From Luidia sarsii (taxonomy: Eukaryota > Echinodermata > Asteroidea > Paxillosida > Luidiidae): a DNA stretch of 64,000 nucleotides. The notes under the pieces were generated by a model that did not search any database, was not told the origin of the DNA, and worked only from the letters and a program-made list of their open reading frames with translations. Made by a program: the position numbers and the translations under genes. The stretch is taken from the NCBI GenBank assembly GCA_949987565.1, contig OX465107.1, positions 23,944,149-24,008,148 on the forward strand, given 5' to 3'. Of this stretch, positions 1 through 12,559 are shown piece after piece. How positions within the stretch are numbered: the stretch's first letter is position 1; every line of letters begins with the position of its first letter.

Positions 1-2274
1 TAAGTTGTGACACACCGTATGGTTTCTGTGCATGGCTTGAGATTGATCGTAAGTTACGATGCGTTTGGTGAAGTCGACTGCTGGGTACATATCGCCATCG
101 TGTCGACAGCTCTCCCGAGCACCCTTCCATCAATCAAGAGGCGCTCGACCAAACACCCATTTTCAGCTTCGTAAATCTAACGGAATGTCCTCGATGGGAT
201 TTCTTGTTTGTCAGATCGATTTGCTCCTGACCCCTCAGGCTCTATATTATACATAGCACTGAGATGAGAGGATTGAGTGGACTTGGGGGACGTTAAGGTC
301 CGTATATAGATAGAAACGATATCCTCGTCCCGATCCTACTTGCTTGGACTCGATCAACACGCACATTATACCGCACAAAGCGAACAGCAACAAATATTCA
401 GCAAGTGGTTGTAGATTGGCACTTAGCCCCATCCAATAAGTCTTTCATTCTGCACTCATGCATCTTCTTGCTCTTTTTTTTTTGCTGAGTAGTAGCTCCT
501 CGGGTTGAACTCTAAGTGGGTAAAGGTGCCAAGCCCCGACGACCGAGCGGCGGTGGTCAAGTCTGCCCTTGCTGTTGAGATTTTGGTTGGCGAGGTTGGT
601 CTCTTGTCTTTGTCACCAGGCCCTGTGCGGTGGTCACGGCTGAGCGGTCGGCTGGGCGCGCCACGGGCAGCCCACCCAACTACCCAAGCCACCGACTCGG
701 CCAACTTCACCCGGGAGAGCTGCCGTCCAAAAATGTGGGTCGCGATCCCACACGACACCTCAAGATTTTTTCTTCTTCTCCTGATCCTCCACGCCGTTCA
801 CCTCCACCCCCCCCCCCCCTTCCCAACCTCAGCTGGGTCTGGTTTAGCAAAAAGTACATGACAAAACCAATTACGGGCAGGCTTTACTCTGCAGCTTCTT
901 GGTAAAGCATAGGGAAGGACAGTCTGGGGGTATGGCTAAGAGCTGATCTCATTTCCGACATAGTTGGGACGCAATGCCTGAGAGCCAGGAGCCCACATCC
1001 TGAGGGGGAATGGATTACTGGGAAAAAAAATCATCACCGATGAGTGTAAAACGGAGGCGGGCTGACGCGTTAAAGTCGCATCGATTTGAAAGAGAGAAGA
1101 AAAAAAAAACCTCGCCCGCCGACGGGTACCGGCGAATAAAATGCCTACCGGCATCGCCACTATGCCAAGCTCAGAATGACTTCCATTATGAGCGGTTATT
1201 GGGGACGTCAATCAGGTGTAGGCCCGCCCTTTTCGAATTGGCAACTGTTTCATCCGGATATTGCCTGCTTCGCTCGTAACATTTTGTCTGGTTTGAAACG
1301 AGTTGCTCCAACCTTCCTGACGTCAGCGTGCAAGAGCTATATACAGTTGGCAACCTTATTTACGGTATTATAGGCGTCGCCTCTATCGCAGTTGTAGACA
1401 GTTTCGTGTTTACGGTTCCATCCATCGTCTTTAGCAAGTAGAGCACACACAAAAAATGTTTGCTTCCGGCGGCCTCCCTCGTGTCGCGATATCCACGGCT
1501 GGTGGAGGAGACTAAGGTTCCACGCTACTCCTTCTCGTTCCCGCCTACGCAAGGCGTCATCACTCAACGCGCCGGCGACAAGGCGGTAAACAAGGCGGCG
1601 CGTATAATGATAGCCCTTCAACATTGCCTTCTAGGTAGACACCATTCAGACGGCCTGGGATCGCATGCAGACGCTCGCCAATCCGCGTCTTTTTTTGTTT
1701 TGTTTTAGTACACACCGGGCCAATTAAGCAGCGGCTCGATTGTCGCCCATACGCCGTCGGTATACTTGCAGAGACCCGGGCCCGCTGGCTGTCGCGCATA
1801 GAGTCCCGTGATGTATTGGTCTCTGACGAGAAGTGTCGTGTGTGGGTGTGCGATGACAACTCCAAGTCCAGGCATGATATTATTGCGACCGGGTTGAGGG
1901 ATGGGGCAGAGTGTGGAAGTGTGAGAGAGTGGGGGAGAGAGGGAGAGAGAGGGGGGGAGTATAGAGACGCAATATGTGGGCCAATGATCCTTGGTAACGC
2001 AGATATTGCCGGCTGTATATATACCTAGCTCCACAATTGCCGCCGAAGACCGCCCGATCTCGACGGCTCGCACGGTGCAAAGTCCCACTGGTCTTAATTA
2101 CACGTAGCCGCCAATTGGAGAAAGAAGAGAGGTGAGCGCGTCCCATCTCAGCGCTCGTTGCTAAGAACTACCTATTAGAGCTCAAACGCCTTGGCTTCGT
2201 AGAAAGCGAGTCTGACGTCATCAAAACGGGAGTACTACGCTTCACAATGATGCATTGCTTTGTGAGGTGGTGCT
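1..2274. other. Intergenic, no gene seen
   Basis: Open frames here are short, lack family signatures and overlap each other in several frames. The only visible structure is homopolymer runs and a purine-rich patch near 1925-1960. I see no exon with matching splice phases. Confidence 0.5.
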
Positions 2275-2522
2275 CAGGGGCCAATTTCATAGAGCCGCTT
2301 AAGCGTGAAAATCTTCTAAGCAGGAAAAGTCTTCCTCGTGTAAGCAGGATTACAAACCGCTCTGCGATGCGATGCCAATTGCTTTTGACTTGTATTCCAC
2401 TCTTCTTTCCTTAGCGTGTAACAAAAAGTGAAGTTTGGGTTGGCTAGGGGATCCTGTGGCTCATGAGTTTTTGCGCTTCAGCACATTTTGACGCTTAAGC
2501 GGCTCTATGAAATTGGCCCCTG
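2275..2522. mobile_element. MITE-like element, family A, copy 1
   Basis: A 248-bp element with near-perfect 32-bp terminal inverted repeats. The left end reads CAGGGGCCAATTTCATAGAG and the right end is its reverse complement. The interior has no coding capacity. Related copies lie at 8428-8665 (decayed) and 37542-37787 (well preserved, opposite orientation), so it is a dispersed non-autonomous DNA-transposon-like family. Confidence 0.8.
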
Positions 2523-4540
2523 ATGTTCGAATCAAACCCTTTGTCGGCTTAGCGTGCATGAGATTCTGCTCAGCGAGCTGATTTTCTTTGCTTACGTACG
2601 TACGTATGACTTGGCCCTTATTTTGGGGGTGCTGGAACAGGATGGCTTGGTGGTAGAGCTTTATGACACGGCTAGGCAGGGCAGGGGTTGCCTCAACCCG
2701 CCCGTGTTGAGTGACGTGAACAGTATAGCAGACCTGTGTCAAAATAACGCCGTATTTTATCGGCACTCTACCGCCACGATGTCACCGACAAGAGCTGCAT
2801 CGTGTCAGTTCACCCTATATCGCGATGTGCCATATTCCAATACTGGTGCAACGCTATGAGTACGGTATGAATGCGAGGGTGTACCAGCCGCTCGCGGCAC
2901 TTCGGCTAAGCCTTGTTTTGGCAGCAACGCCAATCTTCAATACGATCATCATTTTCAAAATGAACCGATCACTTCAACTCACCGCTCTGCTTTGTCAGGG
3001 AAAAGACTTGGCAAAATGCCGGCACGATCTCTCCGCTGGTGTTCGTATATCGGAGGAACATGCACGCGCGATATCCATGCGCCCATCCGGGCCGACGGGA
3101 CGCGTGACTTACATCGTGTGGTCTCGCAAGTATTATAGGCCAATGCACGGATTATGAATGAGCCCTACACCCTTCACCCCCCCCCCCTCTCTCGATGCAC
3201 TGTTCATTGCCTGAATGGGACCATGGACACCCCCAAAAACATTACAAATCTTGCCGGGACAGGTGCGGGGGGTTTGGCAGCACAGGGGTGAGACAAAAGT
3301 GGGGTGGGGGCAAGATAATCGTCCACTATTGTGCATGCCCTCTTGCTCCCTTCGAACTCTAGCATCAGGGCACCTCTGATATATACTTGCCCTTTTTTGT
3401 GTGAAACGCACGTACGCACTATTTTTGCCCTCTATGACCACAAGTAGGATTTTAGGGCTTTGCAGTGAAGAGTGAATTGGACTCATGTGTCAACCTCTCG
3501 GTCGCAATATATCTAGGTGGCCCCTTTTCAGAGCGTTTCAACCTCAGATGCAAAGTTAAGCCACTCGCGTCACACTTCAAAAGCAACTCGTGTCCCGTCC
3601 CGACAAGGTACACGGTGAAGGTCATTCTGATCGGCATTAAAGCACTCTGCTACCCACTGGTGGGTTTGTTCTTCTTTATTTCTGCGTCCACATCGCGCAG
3701 GAAATCAGTTCAAACAGGGCTCCGTCACCCGCGCGAACATGACTGACTCCGCTGACGTAGCCGGACTGTTGTTGCTTCCTCTTCGCTTCCGATCGCTTCT
3801 GAGCTCTGGCGGCGGGACGGACGGATTAGGTGGCGGGGTGGTGCCGGGCCCTGTGTGCGGCATCACCTCACTCACGGGCAGACTCAGCGAGACGGATCAA
3901 TGCCGATACACAGTACTTAATTGCACGCTTCCTTAATGGAACACATCCCCCGTCAACTCTTTGGCTTGTTTGCTGACGAAAAGCAAAGTCTCCTTTTTTA
4001 TGAAAACAACCCCCCCCCCTCAAAAAAAAAAAAAAAAAAAAAAATGCGATGAGGACAATCAAGTTTTCTCCTCGTCTAGTAATAATTACCTAGTGCCCTG
4101 GTGGAGCCCCCAGTCCATGCGAACACAGCTATCCGGGGCCGGTCGGTTGCGACATGTGGGCGTGATACACCCACTCTGTTGACAAACAGCGACAAGCCGG
4201 CGGACGGATTCACTTCACCTGAGTTAAGAAAAGGGTGGAGGGGTAGAAATAGCAGAAAATGTTGGAGGGGGGGAAGGGGAGGAAAGTCAAACAACGGAAG
4301 AGAGAGGAGGGAAAAAACACAGATAATTATTGGTCGTGGATGCTTGGAGAACGCGTGTAATAAATCCGACCTATCACTGACATTTTGGAAATGTTTTATG
4401 GCGGCATTTGACTATGCCAAACTCCACGGCTAATTAGGAGAGGGACAAACGCGCACCATCGCACGCACGTCTACGGTGATCACTTTTACTCCATCCTCTT
4501 TTTGCTGTCAGTCGTTCTTTCTGCGGGGGTTTATTTACTT
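2523..4540. other. Intergenic, no gene seen
   Basis: No supported gene. It holds long homopolymers (C run near 3178-3187, C then A runs at 4010-4043) and a G-rich patch near 4260-4310. Open frames are short and lack recognisable domains. Confidence 0.45.
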
Positions 4541-4548
4541 TGTGTGCG

Positions 4549-4555
4549 TATAAAG
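4549..4555 (+). promoter_or_regulatory. Candidate TATA box
   Basis: TATAAAG in the context GCGTATAAAGTC. It lies about 110 bases before a strong splice-donor sequence, the arrangement of a core promoter with a short first exon. The assignment is inference; no transcript evidence is available. Confidence 0.35.
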
Positions 4556-4579
4556 TCTAGAAATGCCAAATCCCTTTCC

Positions 4580-4665
4580 TCATACCGATTGAGCCGCGTC
4601 GCGCCAAAGCGATACCACACCACCACACAGTGCTACCATTTTCTTTGAAATCGACACATGCAAAG
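4580..4665 (+). other. Candidate noncoding first exon
   Basis: The segment starts about 30 bases after the TATA-like motif and ends at CAAAG|GTAAGC, a near-consensus donor. It has no long open frame. The next supported downstream exon on this strand is the IGF B-domain exon, whose acceptor lies just before 16374, so this could be its 5' untranslated exon. The 11.7-kb distance makes that only a possibility. Confidence 0.25.
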
Positions 4666-5096
4666 GTAAGCAGCATTTCGTTCTGTTCACACATTGCGGG
4701 TTTTATTTCAGTTTCTTGTCTCGACAATCTTTATGACAAGCCGATCTGAAAAGGTAGGATATCAATGACTGATACTAGTCACAGTAGTCGTTGTCGATGT
4801 CGATCATAAGACGTTTCGACCAAAATGTGAGACATAAGTCATCCCTTTTTCTCCGTGTTTTCCCATTTTGGGAACCTCTTTTAACCATCCACCTGAACTG
4901 TACGGCTTTTGCTTTGTGTAATGTCGTCCCATAATACATGTTATTGAAGCCACTTGTTGTAATGATGCTGAAGTATCGCTTTATCGTACAAGAAGCAACT
5001 GCTTGTAATTTGATGTCGTGACCAAACCCGTCTGGTTATAAATCAATGAAAGGACTAAATTTCAAATGTAGGAATTCAGCAAGAAATTGAGCTATG

Positions 5097-5098
5097 AG

Positions 5099-5177
<79 letters not shown>

Positions 5178-5183
5178 CAGGGC
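5097..5183. repeat. (AGCCAG)n hexanucleotide microsatellite
   Basis: About 14 near-perfect copies of AGCCAG. On the minus strand this is GGCTCT/GGCTCG-like sequence resembling the ends of the GGCTCC-rich element family at 16649-16895 and 47526-47712. A related run is at 57332-57390. Confidence 0.9.
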
Positions 5184-8100
5184 CGAGATTTTGAAGAAAT
5201 TGAAAGAAAACTCTTCGACCCACGTATACCAAGTGCCAACCGTGGGGTCACAGCGGACGTGCGTGAGTGAGTAGTGACTGCGCGAGGCCATGCCCCCTCT
5301 GATGACCAAGTTTAAGGCCATGCGCTGAGACCGATCCTTCACAGCACCACGGAGCAGAGGGGCGGAGCTGCCCGCCTTGGGGTGTCCCTTCGCACGATAA
5401 GGTATCGCAGACACATCATTATACCTCTATTGAAAGCTTGTAACTCTATGTCGTGGTATCTGAGGCTTAACATTCAATCACGCATGTACGAGAACGTGTC
5501 GCCAGAGTCAACACGGAACGGTGTGTGACAATCATAAATGTCTACATAAACATTAATAGAGGTTGAGAAACAATCCTCCTGGTGAGTTGAGGTAATTTCC
5601 ATAGAGTTCAGAAGCAATATTTGCATCCAAATTACAAGGTGCAGCTCATTAAAGACCGTGGTATACAGCTTGTCAACGCTCCCCTTGTTTTTATGTCATC
5701 ACCAGATTATGCAATGTAGTTGAGTGTAAGTCAAAGTTTAATCCAAAAAAAAATCGTCTGTTACCCTGTCAAAGAAGGCAGGTCAACAGAAATGAATAAC
5801 ACGGGGAAATATTTCCTTCTTGGTCTATTCCACCATAAAATACTTTTCTGAGCAGAAGTATCGTAGCTCTGTGCCACTATAAGCAGCTAGTCTTGGACAC
5901 CGTGCGTCGGTGATTCCTGATTCTGCCAGCCGTTCTGTCGCAGTCCTTCGTGGCGCCCAGTGCTAGGCCCTACAGGTGTCTTCTTTATGGACAATCGCCA
6001 GCCACAAGGCCCAAAAGGCCCCTCGAGGTGATGGCTAAGAAAGGTCGGGGGATAGGGAATAAAGAAGGAGGAGATGACGTGAAAAAAAAAGACATCTGGG
6101 GTAGGTTGTAATTCGGAGGGAAGGAAGATGCGGAGGACCAATCGATGTCCCCAGCAAGACGGCACGTGGGAAGAAAAACTGGATAAGTGTCCCCAAGTAT
6201 TTTGCCTTGGGACAACCACAGTGTACGGATGTGAATGCACAGATAAAGGTGTGGTGGAACCAAAGGTATATAGTACGGTTGGGTGATGGAACAACCAGTG
6301 AGAATACATGCATGGGAGCACCTGCCAAACTATTACCAGATGCCATCAAAGGCATACGTTTACTATTAACGATTACGTGCACTGCATCATGCATGGTTCT
6401 CTCACAAGGCTTGGCAATAAGTCTACGGTATATAGTGACTCAATCTAACATGGAAATTGGTTCTGCTATTAAGTAGTCCCCCCACAACACTCTTGTATGG
6501 CGCGGCGATGCTATTTCGGTCTGAACCATCCGCAACTTGCATCCGTCTGTCTCCCCTCCGTAAACTCGAAAACATTGAGACGTGGATGAGTGCAGCCTTG
6601 CCGCTGTCCTGACCCCCAGCTCCCACTCCACACCGGTCCCTCTCGTGGTCAAGCGCCGGGCCGTGACCTATGTCTCTTGACCAATCACAACAGCCGTCGG
6701 GCATTCCCACCAACCCCCCCCCCCCCCCCCCCCCACAAACGAAAAACCCCCGCTTACAAATTATACAAACAGATGAGAGACTTATAAATTCGACTCGTGC
6801 GACACAAATCAAAGGCACACCAAATACTGATCAGGGCCTGTGCACAAATGCACGCTAGGCACGGAGTAATGAAACGCGGGCTGATGATAAACGGTCTATA
6901 GCGTTGATGGCAAATGTGCGGACATAAACGGGGCAATGGCGGGACGGAGGGGGGGGGGATGCAACACCGTGACGTGGTGGTTGCCATGGGCACCTCAAAG
7001 GAAGCCAGATACGGACGAATCCTTGAAGCATCATCAGCTGCGGATTCAGCACCGCGCGCGCTTCTCTGATGAAGGGCCGCCCGAAGGGCCTCAAAAAGAC
7101 ACGCGGTATTCCGAGCAGTGACGTCACGAGTGGTCGTATTCGCCAAATGGCGTCGGACGCGGGTCACTAAAGCTAGTAACACCACTCCTAAGCACCGAGA
7201 AGCAAAACGCCTGGAGTTATTGTACCACTCCTTCCCCCAAAAAAGAAGAAGTCGTTTGTGCAAGGCGAGACGTCACAGTCACGTGTACACGCCAGTAATC
7301 TAATAGCCAATCAATCACCGTTGTTCCTTTTCATTGAGCGTGCGGTCTTCATTGGTAAAGGTGGTTAATTGTGTGTTCTGTTCGACCGTGACTTGTTACC
7401 TTTTGAAAATTATGTGGACAGTTTCTCTATAATGGATCATGTTTTTTTTTCAGATAAACGCGGTGCCTGTACAGTTGAAGGTGTGCACCGCAGGTTAATG
7501 TATAAGAGGTTTGCGGTGACACCTGTACACATGTATCCCTATTCTGCCTGCGCGGCTCTGATGAAAGGTATCCGAGCATAAGTAACTCAACCATTCGGAC
7601 AGTGGTTCTCTATTGGCTATACACTGGGCAGGGGCGGGACTCTGTGGGCCGAGTAGGCGGGCTACCAGCGAAGTTACCCCAAGGTCGCGCCTCTGCGTGA
7701 GGCATGCCTCTTATGGGTCAACATGTTGACCAGCTCTGGTCAAACTATCAATTATTATAGGAGCACCATCGGTCAAAAGCCTGCTGATTGATCGTCTCGG
7801 TCAAAATCACCATTTCTAGAACCAGACCGAGGGAAAGGCAAACGATATTGCCAGAAGTGCGTGTTTAACCACCAATCTCCCTTCCCAATTGATTTATCGC
7901 CTTAATTATGTCTATGACACCTGATTGTCTTCCTCTGGTAAACAATGAAGCTATACTTTCACAGGACAGCCAACAGTCGAGCGTGATTGCCAGTGCTGTG
8001 TGGTCCGTAGTAATTAGGTCCAGAAATTCCGGAGATTAGATTCCAAGTCCCGTGACGATTGAGACTGAAGCTCAGCCATGAGTTCGTGAGTTCGGCAATT

Positions 8101-8427
8101 GAATCGCAACTGAAAAGGGACGCGGCTTACAAGACGTCGTGCAACAATCGATAGAGCTGAAAACCCGTATGCTGCTGTGTAAAATGTACCGTTCAAGGAG
8201 AGTCTAGCGACAGTCCATAACGATAGGGGACAAATACTGCTTTTTAATTTTCACTGCACTTGACTTAGACAAAATAAAATGGTTTGGGTCTTGGTTGAAT
8301 GTTTGTACTCGGTGTTCCGGTAGACGATTGTGTTTCCCAGTTCTGTCATTCCTGCTGCACTATAACGGTATTATCAAGACACGAGTGCCAGGATCTGAAA
8401 GCTGCCATTGGGGTGCGTAAAAATACC
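5184..8427. other. Intergenic, no gene seen
   Basis: No supported exon. There is a C run of about 18 bases near 6715-6733 and a G run near 6950. A partial copy of the TTTGCGGTGACACC repeat end lies near 7510-7530. A GTCAACATGTTGAC palindrome lies near 7717-7730. Open frames on both strands lack domain signatures. Confidence 0.45.
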
Positions 8428-8665
8428 CTGGTCCCAAATTTCACAGAGCCTCTTAGGCGTGAAAACCTGCTTAGCTTGACAAGTCTTCCCCGTGCAAACA
8501 GGATTACGGAGCACATTACGATATGATGTCTATTGCTTCCGACTTGTATTCCACTCTTCTTTACAAAAAGTGAAGTTTGAGTTGGCAAACCGATCCTATG
8601 AATCACGACCTGCTATGCTTGAGCAAATTTTAGTGATTAAGCAGCTCTTTGAAAATTGGCCCCAG
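8428..8665. mobile_element. MITE-like element, family A, decayed copy 2
   Basis: The ends and interior match copies at 2275-2522 and 37542-37787 with many substitutions. The left end is CCCAAATTTCACAGAGCC and the right end GCTCTTTGAAAATTGGCCCC. The greater decay suggests an older insertion. Confidence 0.65.
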
Positions 8666-9830
8666 ATTACAAAAACGCAGGAACGCTCCAATATTCAGCA
8701 TAATGCCGCCATGTTCGAAAGGTCTTATCGAGGTCTGGGATAGCCCGACGCTTCGATCCTTGGAAAAGTTTTCTAAAAGGCAGATTGACAAAGAAAGATG
8801 AAGGAAAAGAAGTCATATGATACGGATGACGAGAACAATGTGAGAGGAAAGCCGATAGACTGACGAGTAGGAGACCAGAGTGAATGTAAACAAATAATCT
8901 ATTGTGCATTAATTTTATAGACCAAACAAATATTAAAAAATGCTCTGAACCTGGCTGAATTACCGGCCATACCATTCTCCGATACTGTAACTACATTCTT
9001 ATCCCAGGGACAAAGTTAGGCGTCAACTCGTATACACGTCTACAGTGCGTTGTCTTAGATGCAATTTGATACTAAAAAGAGATGTCTGTATCTGCTGCAT
9101 ATATCAGATCTGCAAGTCTGAATTCCTTTTCCATTACTCTGGAACAATAGATCGAAATTTGCATATCTTGTAGACGTTATTAAAGTAATGACCCGGTCGC
9201 GCGATTGTGTGTGAGATTTTCCTTTGTTTTGTGCCCCCCCCCCACAAAAATAAATAAATAAATAAGTAGTGCATGATGAAGGAGATGCTGGCCACTCGGG
9301 CAGCCACTCCAGGAGAGATAGATTTCTGGCCAAAACACCATCACCTAGAAGGGGGATCCTGAAGGTCGCCAACCCTTTTTCCGGGCATGTTCATCGGGTT
9401 ATTTCATTGCCAAGGTGCGCAATACAATAACCCGCCACTTTGAAAACTGACCTCAACACGTGTTTTGTTTGCTAGAAATCGCCAAGGATACCAACGAACA
9501 CGCCCTGTTTGGAAGTATACCGTCACGAACTTGAAAAAGCGTGGGACTTACTTTCCGATACGAATCAGTCCGCGAGAGGATATTTTTTTTTTTATTAGGC
9601 CCCCCTATTTGGTTTTAAAGTTACTTCTCTGGCACTTTGGCAGGCGGTTTGTTGTTCATTCACTTCATGCAGGCACGATCTTGTTTCTGCATCTCTCTAG
9701 GCCCAACAAATTAGGGGGCAAGTCTGGGCTAAAAGCGGGCCAGGGTCGGAGCTTCACGACCCGCCAGGGGCGCACCGTATCAGGCGGCCGAGTCATGACA
9801 GGGTTGGAAAGGTGGAGGGGGAGTGACGCT
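8666..9830. other. Intergenic, no gene seen
   Basis: No supported gene. A 134-codon frame at 9465-9869 runs into the minisatellite and lacks any family signature. Confidence 0.45.
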
Positions 9831-9832
9831 CT

Positions 9833-11515
9833 GAGAGAGAGAGGGAGGGAGAGTGAGAGGGAGAGATAGGGGAAGAGGTATAGAGAAGGAGGGAGAGTGA
9901 GAGGGAGAGATAGGGGAAGAGGTATAGAGAGGGAGAGAAAGGGAGAGGGAGAGATAGGGGAAGAGGTATAGAGAGGGAGGGAGAGTGAGAGGGAGAGATA
10001 GGGGAAGAGGTATAGAGAGGGAGAGAAAGGGAGAGGGAGAGATAGGGGAAGAGGTATAGAGAGGGAGAGAGAGGGAGAGGGAGAGATAGGGGAAAAGGTA
10101 TAGAGAGGGAGGGAGAGTGAGAGGGAGAGATAGGGGAAGAGGTATAGAGAGGGAGAGGGAGAGAGAGGGAGATATGGGGGAAGAGGTATAGAGAGGGAGG
10201 GAGAGGGAGAGATAGGGGAAGAGGTATAGAGAGGGAGGGAGAGGGAGAGGGAGAGATAGGGGAAGAGGTATAGAGAGGGAGGGAGAGTGAGAGGGAGAGA
10301 TAGGGGAAGAGGTATAGAGAGGGAGAGGGAGAGAGAGGGAGAAATAGGGGAAGAGGTATAGAGAGGGAGAGAGAGGGAGAGGGAGAGATAGGGGAAGAGG
10401 TATAGAGAGGGGGAGAGAGGGAGAGGGAGAGATAGGGGAAGAGGTATAGAGAGGGAGGGATAGGGAGAGGGAGAGATAGGGGAAGAAGTATAGAGAGGGA
10501 GAGGGAGGGAGAGGGAGAGATAGGGGAAGAGGTATAGATAGGGAGGGAGAGTGAGAGGGAGAGATAGGGGAAGAGGTATAGAGAGGGAGAGAGAGGGAGA
10601 GGGAGAGATAGGGGAAGAGGTATAGAGAGGGAGAGAGAGGGAGAGGGAGAGATAGGGGAAGAGGTATAGAGAGGGAGAGAGAGGGAGAGGGAGAGATAGG
10701 GGAAGAGGTATAGAGAGGGAGAGAGAGGGAGAGGGAGAGATAGGGGAAGAGGTATAGAGAGGGAGAGAGAGGGAGAGGGAGAGATAGGGGAAGAGGTATA
10801 GAGAGGGAGAGGGAGAGAGAGGGAGATATGGGGGAAGAGGTATAGAGAGGGAGGGAGAGGGAGAGATAGGGGAAGAGGTATAGAGAGGGAGAGAGAGGGA
10901 GAGGGAGAGATAGGGGAAGAGGTATAGAGAGGGAGAGAGAGGGAGAGGGAGAGATAGGGGAAGAGGTATAGAGAGGGAGGGAGAGGGAGAGGGAGAGATA
11001 GGGGAAGAGGTATAGAGAGGGAGAGAGAGGGAGAGGGAGAGATAGGGGAAGAGGTATAGAGGGAGTGGGGGAGAGACGGGGAGAGAGAGGTGGCGAGAGA
11101 GGGGGAGAAAGAGAGAAAGAGAGGGGTAGAGAGAGGAAGAGAGAGGGGGAGGGAGAGAGAGAGGAGGGAGAGGGAGAGAGAGTGAGATAGAGGGAGAGAG
11201 AGAGAGGGGAGAGAGAGATGGAGAGAGAGAGAGGGAGGGAGGGAGCAAGAGGAGATGGGGGAGGGAGAGAGAGGGAGAGAGAGAAATAGAGAGGGGAGAG
11301 AGGGGGAGAGAGAGAGGAGAGAGAGGGGGAGAGAGAGGAGAGGGAGATAGAGACAGTGAGAGAGTGACAGTGGGAGAGAGATATGGAGAGAGAGAGAGAG
11401 GTGGACAGAGAAAGAGAGAGAGAGGGGGGGGTAGAGAAAGAGAGAGAGAGAGAGGGGGAGGGTAGAGAGAGGGAGAGAGGGAGGGGGGGGGAGTAGAGGG
11501 AGAGAGAGAGGGGGA
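9833..11515. repeat. 44-bp purine-rich minisatellite with degenerate flank
   Basis: From about 9866 to 11057 a unit of about 44 bp repeats roughly 28 times. Each unit has a GAGAGGGAGAG-type purine stretch, then ATAGGGGAAGAGG and TATA. Many neighbours are exactly 44 bp apart; others are shortened or carry a GAGTGAGAG variant. From 11058 to 11515 it decays into irregular (GA)n/(GGGAGA)n. One strand is almost pure purine. Long S/P/L-rich frames on the minus strand come from the repeat. Confidence 0.95.
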
Positions 11516-11859
11516 GGGGTCGGTGTCGTTGCCGTATCGATCCACAGCATGGATCAGCGCATTAGGTGGGTGGCCTCTACCGGTTGTCCCACGGACGACC
11601 CACGTGCCACGCCGTCCAATATCGCCGACGCATACCAGGGTGGTTTTTTTTTGGAGGGGGGGGGGTAGGCTGCGGCTGTATGGACCTATTACACTTAAAG
11701 CGTCCAAAGTTTTAAGGACTCTGGTGGGCGTGGCTATGCTGATGGCATCACCGCCAAACTTGTAGCAGGGGTGGATATTACTTTGTACGACAAATGTATA
11801 GGGAGAAAGGAGAGTGAGAGTGAGTGAGACGCGACGGGGGTGCAGAACTGTATTATATT

Positions 11860-12530
11860 ATATATCGCTATTATTTATATTTGACATGACGATATTGGAA
11901 CATTCATTCAACCCGTCCGAATCCCTGCGAGCGAAGCGTCTCTGCTCCGCCGCACTCTAGAGATACGAGAAGGGAAGCACGCTCTGTCACTCAGCCGCTG
12001 ACTCCACGGCCTAAGTGCGAACTCGGCGACTCTATTAAACGGTTTCTTTGGGCAGAGGACCACTGCGATCGGCCGGCCAAAGTGCGGCCTGATGAGGCAA
12101 GGCGGTGGGATCGATAGGCGACCGACTCCGGCCTCCTAATAGACCCCCGTGCTACCACTCCCCGATCACGGTTGACGGACTGGCCCAGCACAGCACGCCC
12201 CGGACTCCCCTTATCTGTCTGGTGAGCGCCACGTCGGGACACCCAACACCGTCTGAATTGCAAGGCGCCGTGCGCTATCTGCGTCGCCCCGTATCGTGCC
12301 AACTACCCACTTTGTCTACGAATCCAGGTTATCGCCGGTCGGGATTTCTTGGCCCACGACCCCGGCTCGTTCTCCTCCCCACCCACTCCACGCTCTCCGC
12401 CGGCTATAAATTCAGGTACGTCTCCCTCACCAAGCTTGTACCGGCCCGGACTTCAGCCCTGTACCGTCTCATCCCCAAGCGCAGCCCAGTCCGTACACCC
12501 GAAGTTAACCCCCTCCCACCCAAAAAAAAA
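11860..12530. promoter_or_regulatory. GC-rich, CpG-containing block with TATA-like motif
   Basis: A clearly GC-rich island with many CG dinucleotides between AT-rich flanks. It contains CTATAAATTC (TATA-like at 12405-12411) on the + strand and ends in A runs at 12520-12556. Such blocks often mark promoters. It lies 4 kb upstream of the IGF B-domain exon, but no transcript start can be shown. Frames of 103-154 codons on both strands overlap each other and look like chance in GC-rich sequence. Confidence 0.25.
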
Positions 12531-12559
12531 AAAAAAAAATCACAAAAAAAAAAAATAAG

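Noticed and set aside
9665..11707. Long minus-strand frames of 585 and 680 codons rich in Ser, Pro and Leu
   Set aside because: They are direct translations of the 44-bp purine minisatellite and run open in more than one frame.
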